This document shows, in pieces, positions 33,301 to 43,090 of a stretch of DNA of 43,148 nucleotides. The stretch's first letter is position 1. Each line of letters opens with the position of its first letter. Under the pieces are notes generated by a model. The model worked only from the letters and a program-made list of their open reading frames with translations, was not told the origin of the DNA and searched no databases. Source of the stretch: Caballeronia catudaia (GTDB lineage: Bacteria > Pseudomonadota > Gammaproteobacteria > Burkholderiales > Burkholderiaceae). The position numbers and the translations under genes are program-made. The DNA lies in assembly GCF_001544755.2 (NCBI RefSeq), contig NZ_FCOF02000049.1, positions 1 through 43,148 of the forward strand, written 5' to 3'.

Positions 33301-33901
33301 TCCACGAGCTAGGCCTTGCACCTCACTATGAAAAGCATCGTGCCCCGACGCAATTGCCGGAAGGAACTTCCGATCGCCGACACTGCGGCCAGCAGGACGA
33401 GCGAGCAACCAGTCGAATGAAGCCTGACTAATCGGCGGCCGCTTTTTGTGCGGCGCTCTTTGGTCCTGGAGAAAAAAACGCGCCCAACCAGAGATTTGAT
33501 CCACCCCTCGGTTTTGAGATGTCCGACGCAGCCTCAAATGGTCATTTGAATGGCTGATACCGGGAATTCCTAAAGTCTCTTCCGGATCGATTTCGCACTT
33601 TCAGGGGAGGACGTCGGGGTCTTTCGTGATCTTGTCCCCCACGCCGTCTAGCCTGACGCGGGCCGCGCCGGGCCTTAGCGTTCCCGGGTCGGTTAGGGGG
33701 TCCACTGTCTGCAACGACGACTTTTCGTCCGCGAGACGCGGTTCCTGCTCTCGAGGCCCGATGTTGCAGAATCAACTGCGCAGTGCTCGACGCCCGAGAC
33801 GAACCATACTATGAACACGGGCCGGCTACGCGAACGGATGGATTAAAATGCATGTAAGACGCAGCCTCATTAGGCGCCCGTCTATGAGTGAGGGGTGTGC
33901 T
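33301..33901. other. Upstream region of ftsH
   Basis: No gene is evident in about 600 nt. The last part must carry the ftsH promoter, which I cannot pinpoint. The ATG at 33848 is in frame with ftsH but its 18 extra residues do not look like FtsH. Confidence 0.4.
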
Positions 33902-35803
33902 TTGAACAACGATATGTTCTCTAAAGCGGCAGTGTGGTTCGTGATCGCATTGGTGTTGATTACGGTGTTCAAGCAGTTCGATAAGCCTCGCGTCCAGGAA
34001 GGTGTGTCCTATTCGCAGTTCATGGACGACGCGAAGAACGGCAAAGTCAAGAACGTCACCGTTCAGGGCCGCAATCTCACGGTCACTCCGACAGCCGGCC
34101 AGACGTACCAGATCGTGTCGCCCGGCGACATCTGGATGGTCGGCGATCTGATGAAATACGGCGTTCAAGTCAGCGGCAAGGCTGACGATGAACCGAGCGC
34201 GCTCGTCTCCGCGCTGTACTATCTCGGGCCGACCATTCTGATCATCGGCTTCTGGATCTACATGATGAGGCAGATGCAGGGGGGCGGCAAAGGCGGGGCG
34301 TTTTCGTTCGGGAAGTCGCGAGCGCGGCTGATCGACGAGAACAACAACGCAATCAATTTCACCGACGTCGCGGGCTGCGACGAAGCGAAGGAAGAAGTCG
34401 CGGAGCTCGTCGACTTCCTGCGCGACCCCCAGAAATTTCAGAAGCTGGGCGGCCGCATTCCGCGCGGCGTGCTGCTGGTCGGCCCTCCGGGTACCGGTAA
34501 GACGCTGCTGGCGCGCGCCATCGCCGGTGAGTCGAAGGTGCCGTTCTTCAGCATCTCAGGTTCGGACTTCGTGGAAATGTTCGTCGGCGTGGGCGCGGCC
34601 CGCGTGCGCGACATGTTCGAGCAGGCGAAGAAGCGTGCGCCGTGTATCGTGTTCATCGACGAACTCGACGCGGTCGGCCGTCATCGTGGCGCTGGCCTGG
34701 GCGGCGGCAACGACGAGCGCGAGCAGACGCTGAACCAGATGCTCGTCGAGATGGACGGCTTCGAGGCGAATTCGGGCGTGATCGTGATCGCAGCGACCAA
34801 CCGTTCCGACGTTCTCGATAAAGCGCTGCTGCGTCCGGGCCGTTTCGACCGCCAGGTGTATGTCGGTCTGCCGGATATCCGGGGCCGTGAGCACATCATG
34901 AAGGTGCATCTGCGCAAGGTGCCGATCGCGAACGACGTGGACGCATCGGTCATCGCGCGCGGCACGCCGGGCTTCTCCGGCGCGGATCTCGCGAACCTCG
35001 TCAACGAAGCCGCGCTGTTCGCGGCGCGTCGCGGCAAGCGTATCGTAGAAATGCAGGACTTCGAGGACGCGAAGGACAAGATCTTCATGGGGCCGGAGCG
35101 CAAGTCCGCTGTGATGCGCGAGGAAGAACGCCGCAATACGGCATACCACGAGTCGGGCCACGCGGTGGTCGCGAAGCTGCTCCCGCATGCCGATCCGGTG
35201 CACAAGGTCACGATCATGCCGCGCGGCTGGGCGCTGGGCGTGACGTGGCAGTTACCGGAGCATGACCGCGTGAACCTCTATCGCGACAAGATGCTCGAGG
35301 AAATCGCGATCCTGTTCGGCGGCCGGGCAGCGGAGGAAGTGTTCCTGAGCTCGATGTCGACCGGCGCTTCGAACGACTTCGAGCGCGCGACCAAGATGGC
35401 GCGCGACATGGTGACGCGTTACGGCATGTCGGATGTGCTCGGCACGATGGTCTATGTCGATACGGAGCCGGACGGCATGTTCGGCAAGCTGGGCGGGAAG
35501 ACGGTGTCGGAAGCGACGCAGCAGAAGGTCGACGCGGAAATCCGCCGCATCCTGGACGAGCAATACGCGCTTGCGCGGAAGCTACTCGAGGACAATCGCG
35601 ACAAGGTCGAAGCGATGACCAAGGCGCTGCTCGAATGGGAAACCATCGATGCGGACCAGATCAGCGACATCATGTCGGATCGTCCGCCGCGTCCGCCGAA
35701 GAACATGCCGCCTCCGTCCGGCGACACGCCGCCGGGTGGCAGCAGCGGCACGGAGGTGAAGCCGGGCAACGCGCCGGCACGGCCTGATGTGCACCGCGCC
35801 TAG
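33902..35803 (+). CDS. ftsH: ATP-dependent zinc metalloprotease FtsH (extra copy)
   Basis: The 633-residue membrane AAA+ protease degrades misfolded membrane and regulatory proteins. An N-terminal helix (AAVWFVIALVLITVF), a periplasmic domain and a second helix (LGPTILIIGFWIYMM) precede the AAA domain: Walker A GPPGTGKT at 194-201, Walker B IVFIDELDAV from 249, second region of homology RPGRFDRQV, then zinc site HESGH at 416-420. The C-terminal tail is Pro/Gly-rich. I start at TTG 33902, giving MNNDMFSKAAVW as in Burkholderia FtsH, with GAGGGG upstream. The usual core-chromosome neighbours (rlmE, folP, glmM) are absent, so this is probably a second copy. PRGWALGVTWQLPE differs from the common PRGRALGVTMQLPE. 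Confidence 0.93.
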   Translation: MNNDMFSKAAVWFVIALVLITVFKQFDKPRVQEGVSYSQFMDDAKNGKVKNVTVQGRNLTVTPTAGQTYQIVSPGDIWMVGDLMKYGVQVSGKADDEPSALVSALYYLGPTILIIGFWIYMMRQMQGGGKGGAFSFGKSRARLIDENNNAINFTDVAGCDEAKEEVAELVDFLRDPQKFQKLGGRIPRGVLLVGPPGTGKTLLARAIAGESKVPFFSISGSDFVEMFVGVGAARVRDMFEQAKKRAPCIVFIDELDAVGRHRGAGLGGGNDEREQTLNQMLVEMDGFEANSGVIVIAATNRSDVLDKALLRPGRFDRQVYVGLPDIRGREHIMKVHLRKVPIANDVDASVIARGTPGFSGADLANLVNEAALFAARRGKRIVEMQDFEDAKDKIFMGPERKSAVMREEERRNTAYHESGHAVVAKLLPHADPVHKVTIMPRGWALGVTWQLPEHDRVNLYRDKMLEEIAILFGGRAAEEVFLSSMSTGASNDFERATKMARDMVTRYGMSDVLGTMVYVDTEPDGMFGKLGGKTVSEATQQKVDAEIRRILDEQYALARKLLEDNRDKVEAMTKALLEWETIDADQISDIMSDRPPRPPKNMPPPSGDTPPGGSSGTEVKPGNAPARPDVHRA

Positions 35804-36009
35804 CTTAAAGTGCTCGCAGGCGGCACCTCCGGTCTCTTTCATCGAAATGAGATATATGCTTCCGAGCCTCATCGGTCGTTCGCGATCTTTGATCTGGGGC
35901 AACAGATCCGTTTGCGACTCCTTGCATCGCAACTGACGGATTCCATAGGCCTCCGTGCCGCGCAGGACACCACACTCAGTCTAAAGCGCACTGCACTTGA
36001 CTGGCCGTG

Positions 36010-36110
36010 AGTATGACAACCGCCGCCCGCGGCATCCGGCTTGTCGTGATGGACATGTGGAAATCGTTTCGCAACGTCGCACAGGAACGCGTGCCGCATG
36101 AGGCTACCCG
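36010..36110 (+). mobile_element. ISL3-family transposase fragment
   Basis: The frame reads RGIRLVVMDMWKSFRNVAQE then RVPHEA, the conserved V-x-x-DMW-x-x-FRN block of ISL3 transposases that includes a catalytic Asp. Nothing before or after matches the family, so only about 30 residues survive. The frame continues (KMFDEIKTHLCDGEKVPHRR) into sequence I do not recognise. Confidence 0.7.
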
Positions 36111-36195
36111 AAAAAAGATGTTTGACGAGATCAAGACACACTTGTGCGATGGCGAGAAGGTGCCGCACAGGCGCCTGATCCAGTACGTCAGGAAT

Positions 36196-36530
36196 ACTCG
36201 CCTTTATGCTTACCCACGCGGCGATCCGTCGAATGATGTACGAGGCGGCCGAGGCGCGGTCCAGGACAGCAACCCAAAGACGTTTCGTTTGTTCATGCCG
36301 TCTGCGTGCTGAACCGACGCCTGTCTGAGGCGGCGGCTATTCCCCCTGATCAGTGGCAAAGTTGGAGGCTCAAGCTGCTGCGGGAGATCGCCGGGGCGCG
36401 CGGTGCAAAGCCGCGGCAAGTGCCAATCCCCGCGGCGTGAAACGAAAGATGTCGAATTTTCCCGATCCGGCGACGATCGGAACCGCTGAATCAGCCGATC
36501 GCGCCCAAAGTGGTTGTAAGTGAATAGTGT
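36196..36530 (+). mobile_element. IS4-type transposase C-terminal fragment, frameshifted
   Basis: Across frames the sequence reads LTHAAIRRMMYEAAEAR near 36207, then VSFVHAVCVLNRRLSEAAAI and PPDQWQSWRLKLLREIAGAR to about 36440, ending IFPIRRRSEPLNQPIAPKVV near 36520. This is the C-terminal tail pattern of IS4-group transposases. Upstream catalytic parts are missing. The segment 36531-36838 holds nothing I recognise. Confidence 0.65.
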
Positions 36531-36838
36531 TGGGCCTAACCGTGAGCTCTTGCGCCGGGTCGTTAGCGCGCCCGCTCTACAGCCAGTCATTGTGCGCGAC
36601 CGCTCTACTGACTGTTCTCCATCGCAAGCCCGAGGCCAGTGGCGCCGTTCATGGACCTCGCTGCGCCGTGCGCCGCTACCGTAGCCCCGACATTTGTTCC
36701 GCTGCAAATCAATCACCTGCCCACAGGACGTCTGTGACGCGTAGGGACGACGTCGCTTCAGGGTCGTTCCCCCGGAACCCAAGCGGATCGGGGACGCAGT
36801 ATGCGGGGCTGTTGGAAACTACCAACCTAGGAGATGTC

Positions 36839-37018
36839 ATGCCTCTCAAACGAGGAACATCAAAGGAAACGGTGTCGCACAACATCAAGACCGAGAAAAA
36901 GCATGGAAAGTCTCAAAAACAATCCGCGGCGATAGCGTTGGACCAGGCCCGGAAATCCGGAGAAAAAATCCCGAAAAAAGCCAGAGGTAAGCGCTTTGCC
37001 GTCGCCGGCAATCATTAG
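36839..37018 (+). CDS. Small basic protein (DUF6496-like)
   Basis: The 59-residue protein MPLKRGTSKETVSHNIKTEK then KQSAAIALDQARKSGEKIPK is lysine-rich and matches a short family widespread in proteobacteria and phages, with an alternating K-x-x-x-SQ-KQ-AIA core. AGGAGATGTC precedes the ATG. Function unknown, possibly nucleic-acid binding given its charge. The family number is from memory. Confidence 0.75.
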   Translation: MPLKRGTSKETVSHNIKTEKKHGKSQKQSAAIALDQARKSGEKIPKKARGKRFAVAGNH

Positions 37019-37411
37019 GTGGACGCCTGCACGCTATCAACCGGGCTTCGGTTTGACGCGGCCAAGGATAGCGGTGAGCCGGCTGCTGGATGCGATTCAG
37101 ATAACGCGACCGTTGGATTTTGAGGCGCCGATTTTTGTCTGCGCGAAAGGCAAATCGCGAGGCAGGGTGCTAGCTGAACCCAGCCACGGGCGCTTGAAAT
37201 TGATCGCCGATAGCCGGCACCTCTGCCTCAGGGACGCACCAAAGCGGTTGAGCGATTATAGGCCTTCGCTAGAAACGCGCCGTTCGCGTGCCCGCAGGCC
37301 GCCTTGACGCGATGCGACGTCGGTGGCACCCGGCCGAAACGGGCGAGCGGCACGGGCAACACACGTTGTCGCCCGAATTCAACTAGAACTGATGTTCAAG
37401 AAGGGGGCATT
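37019..37411. other. Gene-free stretch
   Basis: An open frame (36996-37307) lacks a ribosome site and any recognisable domain. I see nothing else. Confidence 0.4.
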
Positions 37412-37740
37412 ATGCTGCAAACCAGCGAAATTCAGAAGCGCTTCAATCATCTTCAGCAAAACGATCAGCGACACGTCACGGACCTGTCATGCCGACAAGT
37501 CGATTCCAGCAGACCTGATGGACTCGAGGGATAAGCTTGATAAGGAATGCCAATCGGCAAAGAAAGTTATGTCGTCCAACAACGAGGACCGGATCCCGCG
37601 GTGCGTTGATGATCTCGAGCGGATGGGTGATCGCGCAGATCGCGCTTGCCAACAGGCAGCGCGTCTGGACGCCAGGATCTAGGATGCTCGTCACTTCGAT
37701 GCATTCGGAACTTTCTGACCTGAAGCGTCAACTCCACTGA
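37412..37740 (+). pseudogene. Small helical protein of about 105 residues, frameshifted
   Basis: ATG 37412 after AGGGGG opens MLQTSEIQKRFNHLQQNDQR. A second frame continues KSIPADLMDSRDKLDKECQS and PRCVDDLERMGDRADRACQQ, and a third ends ELSDLKRQLH at TGA 37738-37740. Joined, they give a charged, all-helical protein like small stress-associated hypotheticals of Burkholderia. At least two indels separate the parts (near 37488 and 37680). Confidence 0.6.
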
Positions 37741-38200
37741 CCTGAATGATCGAGAGCCCCGATTGGTCCCACCGGGATTTGGTCTTGATCTTCTGTGCTA
37801 CCATGGCGGCGAGCTGCTTCAGTTCAATGTTATGGTTGCGTCCCGGATAACCAGTGTCCCTCGCATGTCCGCAGGCCAGTTGCAACGGCTTTACGCTCAC
37901 TCAGCTGGCCGAGAGGAGTTGGTCCATCCGGGTCCCCCGATGCGCGATGAACTCATTTCATCCGCTCGCTCACACTTTCCTGCCAACGGGGCGGCAAGAA
38001 ATCTGAAGGCGTTCATGAATGTCAGCACGACTGCCGTGGTGCCCTTGCGGCCGTCTGCGCTCGAGATAGAGGTGCCCGCGCCGTGACGCTCAGACAGATA
38101 CCCGACGGGGCCGGATTCCCGAACCCGAATCTGCTGCGTCCGTCCCCGTCAAAAACGTGACGCGCCTTTGCTCCGGTCAATTGACAGTAAAGTCAGCTCA
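37741..38200. other. Gene-free stretch
   Basis: The frame 37763-38086 has no ribosome site and no features I can use. No other gene is evident. Confidence 0.4.
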
Positions 38201-39116
38201 ATGCCCGAATTCGACATGAACGCGCCCGCTACCGATCAGTGCGGACGTTTCCGAAATGCACGTCGATCTGTGCGTGAAGTGATGCGCCGGGCGGGCGCAG
38301 CCGACATCGCGGAGCGCAGCAATGTATTGCGGAATGGTTCCGTCGACACGGGCATGTCGCAGCGCCTGCCACTTGGCGGTAATCCGACGGCCCGCGATTC
38401 CTCCAGCCAGCATGAGCCGGGGATGGGTCAGCAGGACGACACGACGCTACGCAGCGGACGGGTTGTGGGCACGGCGCCGGCATTGGAGATAACGGAAGAG
38501 CCAGCCATTCCGCGCGCCACCTTGCAGGCTTCGGCATTGACGCCGGAACCCACCGGCGATGCTGCCGCAGGAACCGGAACGCAGCGCACTGCCTTCCCGT
38601 CGGGCAGGCCGGACATGGTCGGCGGGATGCAGCAGGTCACAACACGCGCGGAGGGGCGCAGCTCGGCTCCGTCGGTGGTACGGAAGCCGCAGTTATCGGC
38701 TGAACCCGACGTGGGGCTCGCGCGCACATCAGCAAGTGTGGACGGGGATCTCAGCTCCCGAGCAGCGTCCCGACCCGATGCCAGCAGCAGCGCCGAAAAG
38801 GCGCAGCAGACCTCGGAGACCGGTCTCGTGGGCGATCCTCTCATAGGCACCCCGCTTGACGACGATCCCTACGATGATGCATTTCGCAGCGACTATGACG
38901 CTCGTTACGCAAATACTGGCGCACCATACGATGAATATCGGCGGGCCTACACACACGGAGCCGCGCTCGGGCAGGACGAGCGATATCGCGGGCAGGAGGT
39001 GGGAACGGATTGAACCGAGCGCTCGCGAGGATTGGGGGTCACGTTATCCGGAAAGCAGGTGAGAACGATTCAAGGCTGCCGTGCGGCAAGGCTGGGAACG
39101 CGTGACGGGCCACTGA
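38201..39116 (+). pseudogene. Disordered protein with a conserved acidic/aromatic C-terminal domain, disrupted
   Basis: From ATG 38201 a 271-residue frame has a low-complexity Ala/Ser/Thr-rich middle and then DDPYDDAFRSDYDARYANTG, YDEYRRAYTHGAALGQDERY. The conserved continuation appears in another frame as WERIEPSAREDWGSRYPESR, then a TGA where Trp is expected, then ERFKAAVRQGWERVTGH to 39116. This C-terminal pattern is shared with YsnF/PRC-barrel-associated stress proteins of Burkholderia. So the gene has a frameshift near 39000 and a nonsense codon near 39060. Confidence 0.6.
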
Positions 39117-39554
39117 CGCTGTCTGCCGTCATGCTGCAGTGATCGCTGATCGCGCGGTGGCTGACAGCGTGCAATCCAGGCACGGCGAGCGGAGGCCCGT
39201 CAGGGCGGAGTCTCGGGGTCTCGGCCTTTAGGCGGGGCGGTCGTGTCGGCGTCCAGTTTGTCGCGGCATTCCTTTTCACTTTTGCGCTGGAATCAACATT
39301 CCGATACACGTGGATCACGCCGCCATCCGAGGACGCTTCTTCGTTCGCGGCTGGGCTGCAGTCGATTGCAGGGAGTCGCGATCAGGTATACAAGGCACGA
39401 TCCGCGAAGAAGCTTTTATTGGAGCGCGCGATAGCTAACCGTGTTCGAGGCTGATCGAGTTCACTCTAAGTCTGATTGGCGAGCGGCATAGGCGCGCCGT
39501 CGAGCCCACAACAAAGACACTTCGCGCATTACCGGCAGTCCATCGGGGAAAGAG
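39117..39554. other. Possible unrecognised relic before degP
   Basis: Between about 39237 and 39453 one plus frame without a start codon reads VGVQFVAAFLFTFALESTFR then SIAGSRDQVYKARSAKKLLL before TGA. It looks coding (a hydrophobic then a charged helix), but I cannot assign it. Confidence 0.3.
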
Positions 39555-41152
39555 ATGATCCGCTTCCTAGAAGCATCTGTCGCCGCCGTCTGTACCTGTT
39601 GCTGCGACCGGTGTGTCGTGTGGCACCAGTGGCTTGCCCATTTTCTTTTGGGCGTCGCGGTGCCCGTCGCGATACTCGCGAGCATTGCGTGCCCTGCGTT
39701 TGCGACGACTCCGGCAGGCACGCCGCCGCCAAGCGTTGAGCAATCCGCGCCGGCACCGAAAGCGGCGCGGGCACCCGAAATCGCGGCAAGCGCCACACCC
39801 AAAGCACAACCAGCGCCTGCGGTGAGCGCCGCCGGAGGGCCGGATTTTCCCGCCATCGCCGAGCGATACGGGCCGGCCGTCGTGAATGTCAGGGCGGCCA
39901 CGCCCGACGTTCAGCCGCAAACGGCCACCCCCGACACCCTCGATGCCGACGATCCGCTCCTCGCCTTCTTCAAGAGTGTTGCGCCGCAATTCAAGGAACC
40001 GGCCAATCCTCCGGGCGTCCTCTTCGCCACGGGCTCCGGGTTCATCGTGAGTGCCGACGGTCTCATCCTCACCACCGCCATATCGTGAACCAGGCCGACG
40101 AAGTCAGGGTGACCCTGACCGACCGGCGCGAGTTCAAGGCGAAGGTCCTGTCCATCGATGCCGCAAGCGACGTCGCGCTGCTGCGCATCGACGCGACCGG
40201 GCTTCCCGCCGTCAGGCTCGGCGACTCCACCAAGGTGCGGCCCGGCGAACAGGTGCTGACGCTCGGCTCGCCCGCGCGCTATCAGACGACGGTCACGGCG
40301 GGCATCGTCAGCGCGACGCCGCGCGATGCATCGGACGGCAAGCGCCCTGCCTTCTTTGAGACCGAGGTGGCAAGCAATCCGGACAATTCCGGCGGCCCGG
40401 TCTTGAATCGCGCCGGCGAGGTCATCGGCATCGACGTGGAAGTGTATGGCGGCTCGGAGCACGTCCCGAACCTGACCTTCGCCATTCCGATTGACGCGGC
40501 CAGAGCGCGCATCCAGCCCGAAGGACCGCGCGAGGTAGCGAAAGGCAAGCTCGGCATCCAGGTGCAGGACGTGGACCAGGGACTCGCGGGCGCCTTCGGC
40601 TTGCCGCGGGCGGCGGGCGCGCTCGTGATTTCGGTCGCGCCCGCTTCGCCGGCGCTCGACGCGGACCTGAAGCCGGGCGACGTCGTCGAGCAGGTCGGCG
40701 ACAAGCCGATCGACCATGCCGCGGACTTCGTCGCGCAGGATGCGGCGCTCGCGCCCGGCGCAACGGTTGCGCTGCGGATCGTGCGCGACGCCAGGCCGAT
40801 GACCGTGACGATCAACCCGCACGAGACCGTGAAGGCCGTGAAAGCCGCGAAGGCCACGCAAGCGCCGAAGACCGAAGCGAGCGCAGCGGACCGGCTCGGT
40901 CTCACCGTGCATCCGCTGACCGATGCCGAGCGCCGCACGAACGATCTGCCGCAAGGCCTGATGGTCGAGGCCGCGTCCGGGGCGGCGGCGAAGGCGGGCA
41001 TACGGGCCGGCGACATCGTCCTCGGCGTGAACGACGCGCTCGTCGAATCACAACAGGAACTCGCCGCGTTGACGTCCAAGTCCGGCAAGAAGGCCGCCTT
41101 GCTAATTCGGCGTGGCGGTACGCGCAACTTTGTGTCCGTCGATTTGAAATGA
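39555..41152 (+). pseudogene. HtrA/DegP-type serine protease split at its catalytic His codon
   Basis: The first frame (39555-40088) encodes a membrane or signal segment (HFLLGVAVPVAILASIACPA), a Pro/Ala-rich linker and the start of the trypsin-like domain: PAVVNVRAA, GSGFIVSADGLILTTA, then ends ISstop. The second frame (40085-41152, GTG start) continues VNQADEVRVTLTDRREFKAK, SDVALLRID (Asp) and NPDNSGGPVL (nucleophile Ser) with two PDZ domains (from LGIQVQDVDQGLAG and LGLTVHPLTDAER). Inserting one C in GCC-ATATCGTG restores TTAHIVNQ, so the break lies exactly in the catalytic His codon. Stop and GTG overlap as GTGA, so a His-less second product could be made. Asp replaces the usual Gly in NPGNSGGP. 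Confidence 0.8.
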
Positions 41153-41287
41153 GAGTCAAGCCATGATTCGGTGACGACTGGCCGCCAGTCACGAACTGTA
41201 TCGTCCGTCGCACGCCTGTTTCTGCTGGCAGCGACGACAGTTTAGTTGTAGTTGTTGGCAACGCGGTCCGGCATGGGGCCCCGCGGC

Positions 41288-41601
41288 GGCCTGGACGACG
41301 GTCGTTTGCCGCAAAATCGCTTTCTAGTCGAGCTCGAGTTTCCCAATGAAGTATGGAATTTGCGAGAAGAACTCGATGTGCCTCGTTTGCCGCCGGCATG
41401 GTCGGCAATTCCCGCCGGCCAGGCAAGCGTTAAGATCGGTTGTGAAGGGTTGGACTCGATGCGTTCGCTAATATTGCTTGTACCGTCGGCAATCGTCCCT
41501 GAGGAACGAGTTGCCTCACTAACCCGAAGCATTCGCTATCGCAGAAGATTACGCCACGAGCAGTCCGCCTGTTTGAGTACAACCGTCTTTTCCGTAGCTA
41601 G
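41288..41601 (+). pseudogene. RES-domain toxin, C-terminal fragment, frameshifted
   Basis: One frame reads LPQNRFLVELEFPNEVWNLR, LPPAWSAIPAG and LILLVPSAIVPEE; a second frame then reads LTNPKHSLSQKITPRAVRLF and EYNRLFRS to TAG 41599-41601. This is the C-terminal half of RES-family NAD-degrading toxins (RES-Xre modules). The N-terminal RES triad residues and an Xre antitoxin are missing. Confidence 0.7.
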
Positions 41602-41637
41602 CCGGCCCGCGTTATTCGCCACATTTCGAGGGGCAGC

Positions 41638-42096
41638 ATGAAAGAGGCAACAGCAGCGGCGTTTCTGATTTCAAGTGCGTATCTGCCTCAGGCCTTCGCG
41701 CAGCAGGCTCCGTCCGATGTAGACCTTCGAGCGGCATACTGCCTACCGATCGTCAATCAACAGGTGGCTGTCTACCAGAATGCACTCTCCAGCCCCGGAC
41801 ACCCATTGCCTGCGCAGCTAGAACAGATGATCAAGAACATGGCTGCAGACGCCCAGGGGAGGGCCGACCACCTGAAGCGCTATCTGCAGCGGAGGATCGC
41901 AGACCTCGACGCAACCGCATTGCTAGCAGCCGCGGAGCAAGGGAAGCAGGACTTGCAACGCGGGGCACAGGATGTAATTCAATGCATGAGCTCCTGCCAG
42001 AATGACACCAATCCGGCCGCGTGCACGTCTTCATGCAGCACCGACACGTTGGCTAGGGTGAGAAGGTGCACGAACCTGGACTGGCTGCCCCCATAA
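41638..42096 (+). CDS. Secreted Cys-rich hypothetical protein
   Basis: The 152-residue protein has a signal peptide (AAAFLISSAYLPQAFAQQ, cut after FAQ) and a mature helical part with six cysteines, four clustered as CMSSCQNDTNPAACTSSC near the end, suggesting disulphides. GAGGGG lies before the ATG. I do not recognise the family. It seems intact among relics. Confidence 0.7.
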   Translation: MKEATAAAFLISSAYLPQAFAQQAPSDVDLRAAYCLPIVNQQVAVYQNALSSPGHPLPAQLEQMIKNMAADAQGRADHLKRYLQRRIADLDATALLAAAEQGKQDLQRGAQDVIQCMSSCQNDTNPAACTSSCSTDTLARVRRCTNLDWLPP

Positions 42097-42180
42097 ACGG
42101 GGTCTGGGTGTCGATTTAACCGGACTTGCACGCAGACCGGGGCAATCCTGTCGTCCTCAAGCCGCCATCCTCTTAGATGC

Positions 42181-42467
42181 TCACCAGACGGGCTCGGTCG
42201 AATGCCAGTAGGCCGCGTGGCCTTCGCCGAGCGGCGTGAAATGGAAACCCCCGATCTCCCACCAGGTGAGGTCCGGGTCCAGGCGACCCCGAGGTCGGCT
42301 TTCTTGATGTCGTGGTTGGCAATTCCACCTCCCAGTTGTGCCCCGAACCGGTCAGCGTGCGCCGCCGCCGACGTGAAACCGAACGCGGCGAAAACCAAAA
42401 GACGGGCCAGCGAACGAGGCCAACGACTCTTGTGGATATGCACGAGCACCCCATTTACTCGAAACAC
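42181..42467 (-). pseudogene. Lipid A 3-O-deacylase (PagL) N-terminal remnant
   Basis: The minus strand reads SLARLLVFAAFGFTSAAAHA (signal peptide), then DRFGAQLGGGIANHDIKKAD LGVAW, and in another frame DPDLTWWEIGGFHFTPLGEG HAAYWHSTEPVW before TGA at 42181. The pattern is that of PagL outer-membrane enzymes, but the C-terminal half with the catalytic His and Ser is missing and one frameshift is present. A GTG at 42467 is one possible start. Confidence 0.65.
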
Positions 42468-42709
42468 GGGCGTTTTAATTAATCACGTCTGGCGGATTTT
42501 AGTTTGCAGCGCATCGCGTGCGCGATCGTGCTAAGTAACCGTCTCTCATGGGGCGGCATAATGGCGCCAGCAGACACCGGGGGTAAAACGCGAAATCGGA
42601 ACGGATTCCGGATTGCGGTTTTTTGCCAACCGCCCCAAAACACATTCGTCCGTCCCGCACAAGTCAGACTGCTTCCAACCCGCGAACCAATCCATACGGA
42701 TAACTAAGC

Positions 42710-43066
42710 TTAGGCAGACCGGTCGTCCCGCCAGGCGGTGCTCTGGTGCGGCGCGACGATTTCCAGGCAAATTCTCAGAAAGCGGTTTTTCAAAGCTGTC
42801 ATTGCGGGCGCATTTTCCGCGTTGCGGATGCGCATAATTGTCTGTGTCGAGGTATTCAGCGCGCGAGCGACTTGCGTAACCGTACTTCCGGAAGACAAAG
42901 CCTTGAGGGCTTCGGCCCGCGCCGCACCACTTAGGCTGCATGGGCGCCCGACAGATTGGCCGGCGTTGATGGAGACGATTGCCGCTTCCTTTGTACGAGC
43001 ACGACGCAGCTCGTGGTCCAGCGCCGCTGCCAGCTCCAGCGTTCTTATCAGGATGTGGTCTCGCAA
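42710..43066 (-). CDS. Resolvase/invertase-type helix-turn-helix protein
   Basis: The 118-residue frame contains GRPCSLSGAARAEALKALSS then TVTQVARALNTSTQTIMRIR, the C-terminal HTH of serine resolvases and invertases (Hin-like GRP-start). The preceding 50 residues (LELAAALDHELRRARTKEAA) keep only a trace of the long E helix of a resolvase; the catalytic Ser domain is not seen. The start is TTG 43066 by ORF only, so it may be truncated. A 30-bp inverted repeat lies 25 nt upstream. Confidence 0.55.
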   Translation of the reverse strand: MRDHILIRTLELAAALDHELRRARTKEAAIVSINAGQSVGRPCSLSGAARAEALKALSSGSTVTQVARALNTSTQTIMRIRNAENAPAMTALKNRFLRICLEIVAPHQSTAWRDDRSA

Positions 43067-43090
43067 AACACGGCGGCCTCAAAAGCGAGG

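Noticed and set aside
36996..37307. 103-codon plus frame as a gene
   Set aside because: It lacks a ribosome site and has no recognisable domain; it begins inside the end of the small basic protein gene.
38201..39013. Full-length secreted effector
   Set aside because: No signal peptide; the low-complexity middle and the conserved tail continuing out of frame fit a broken stress-type protein better.
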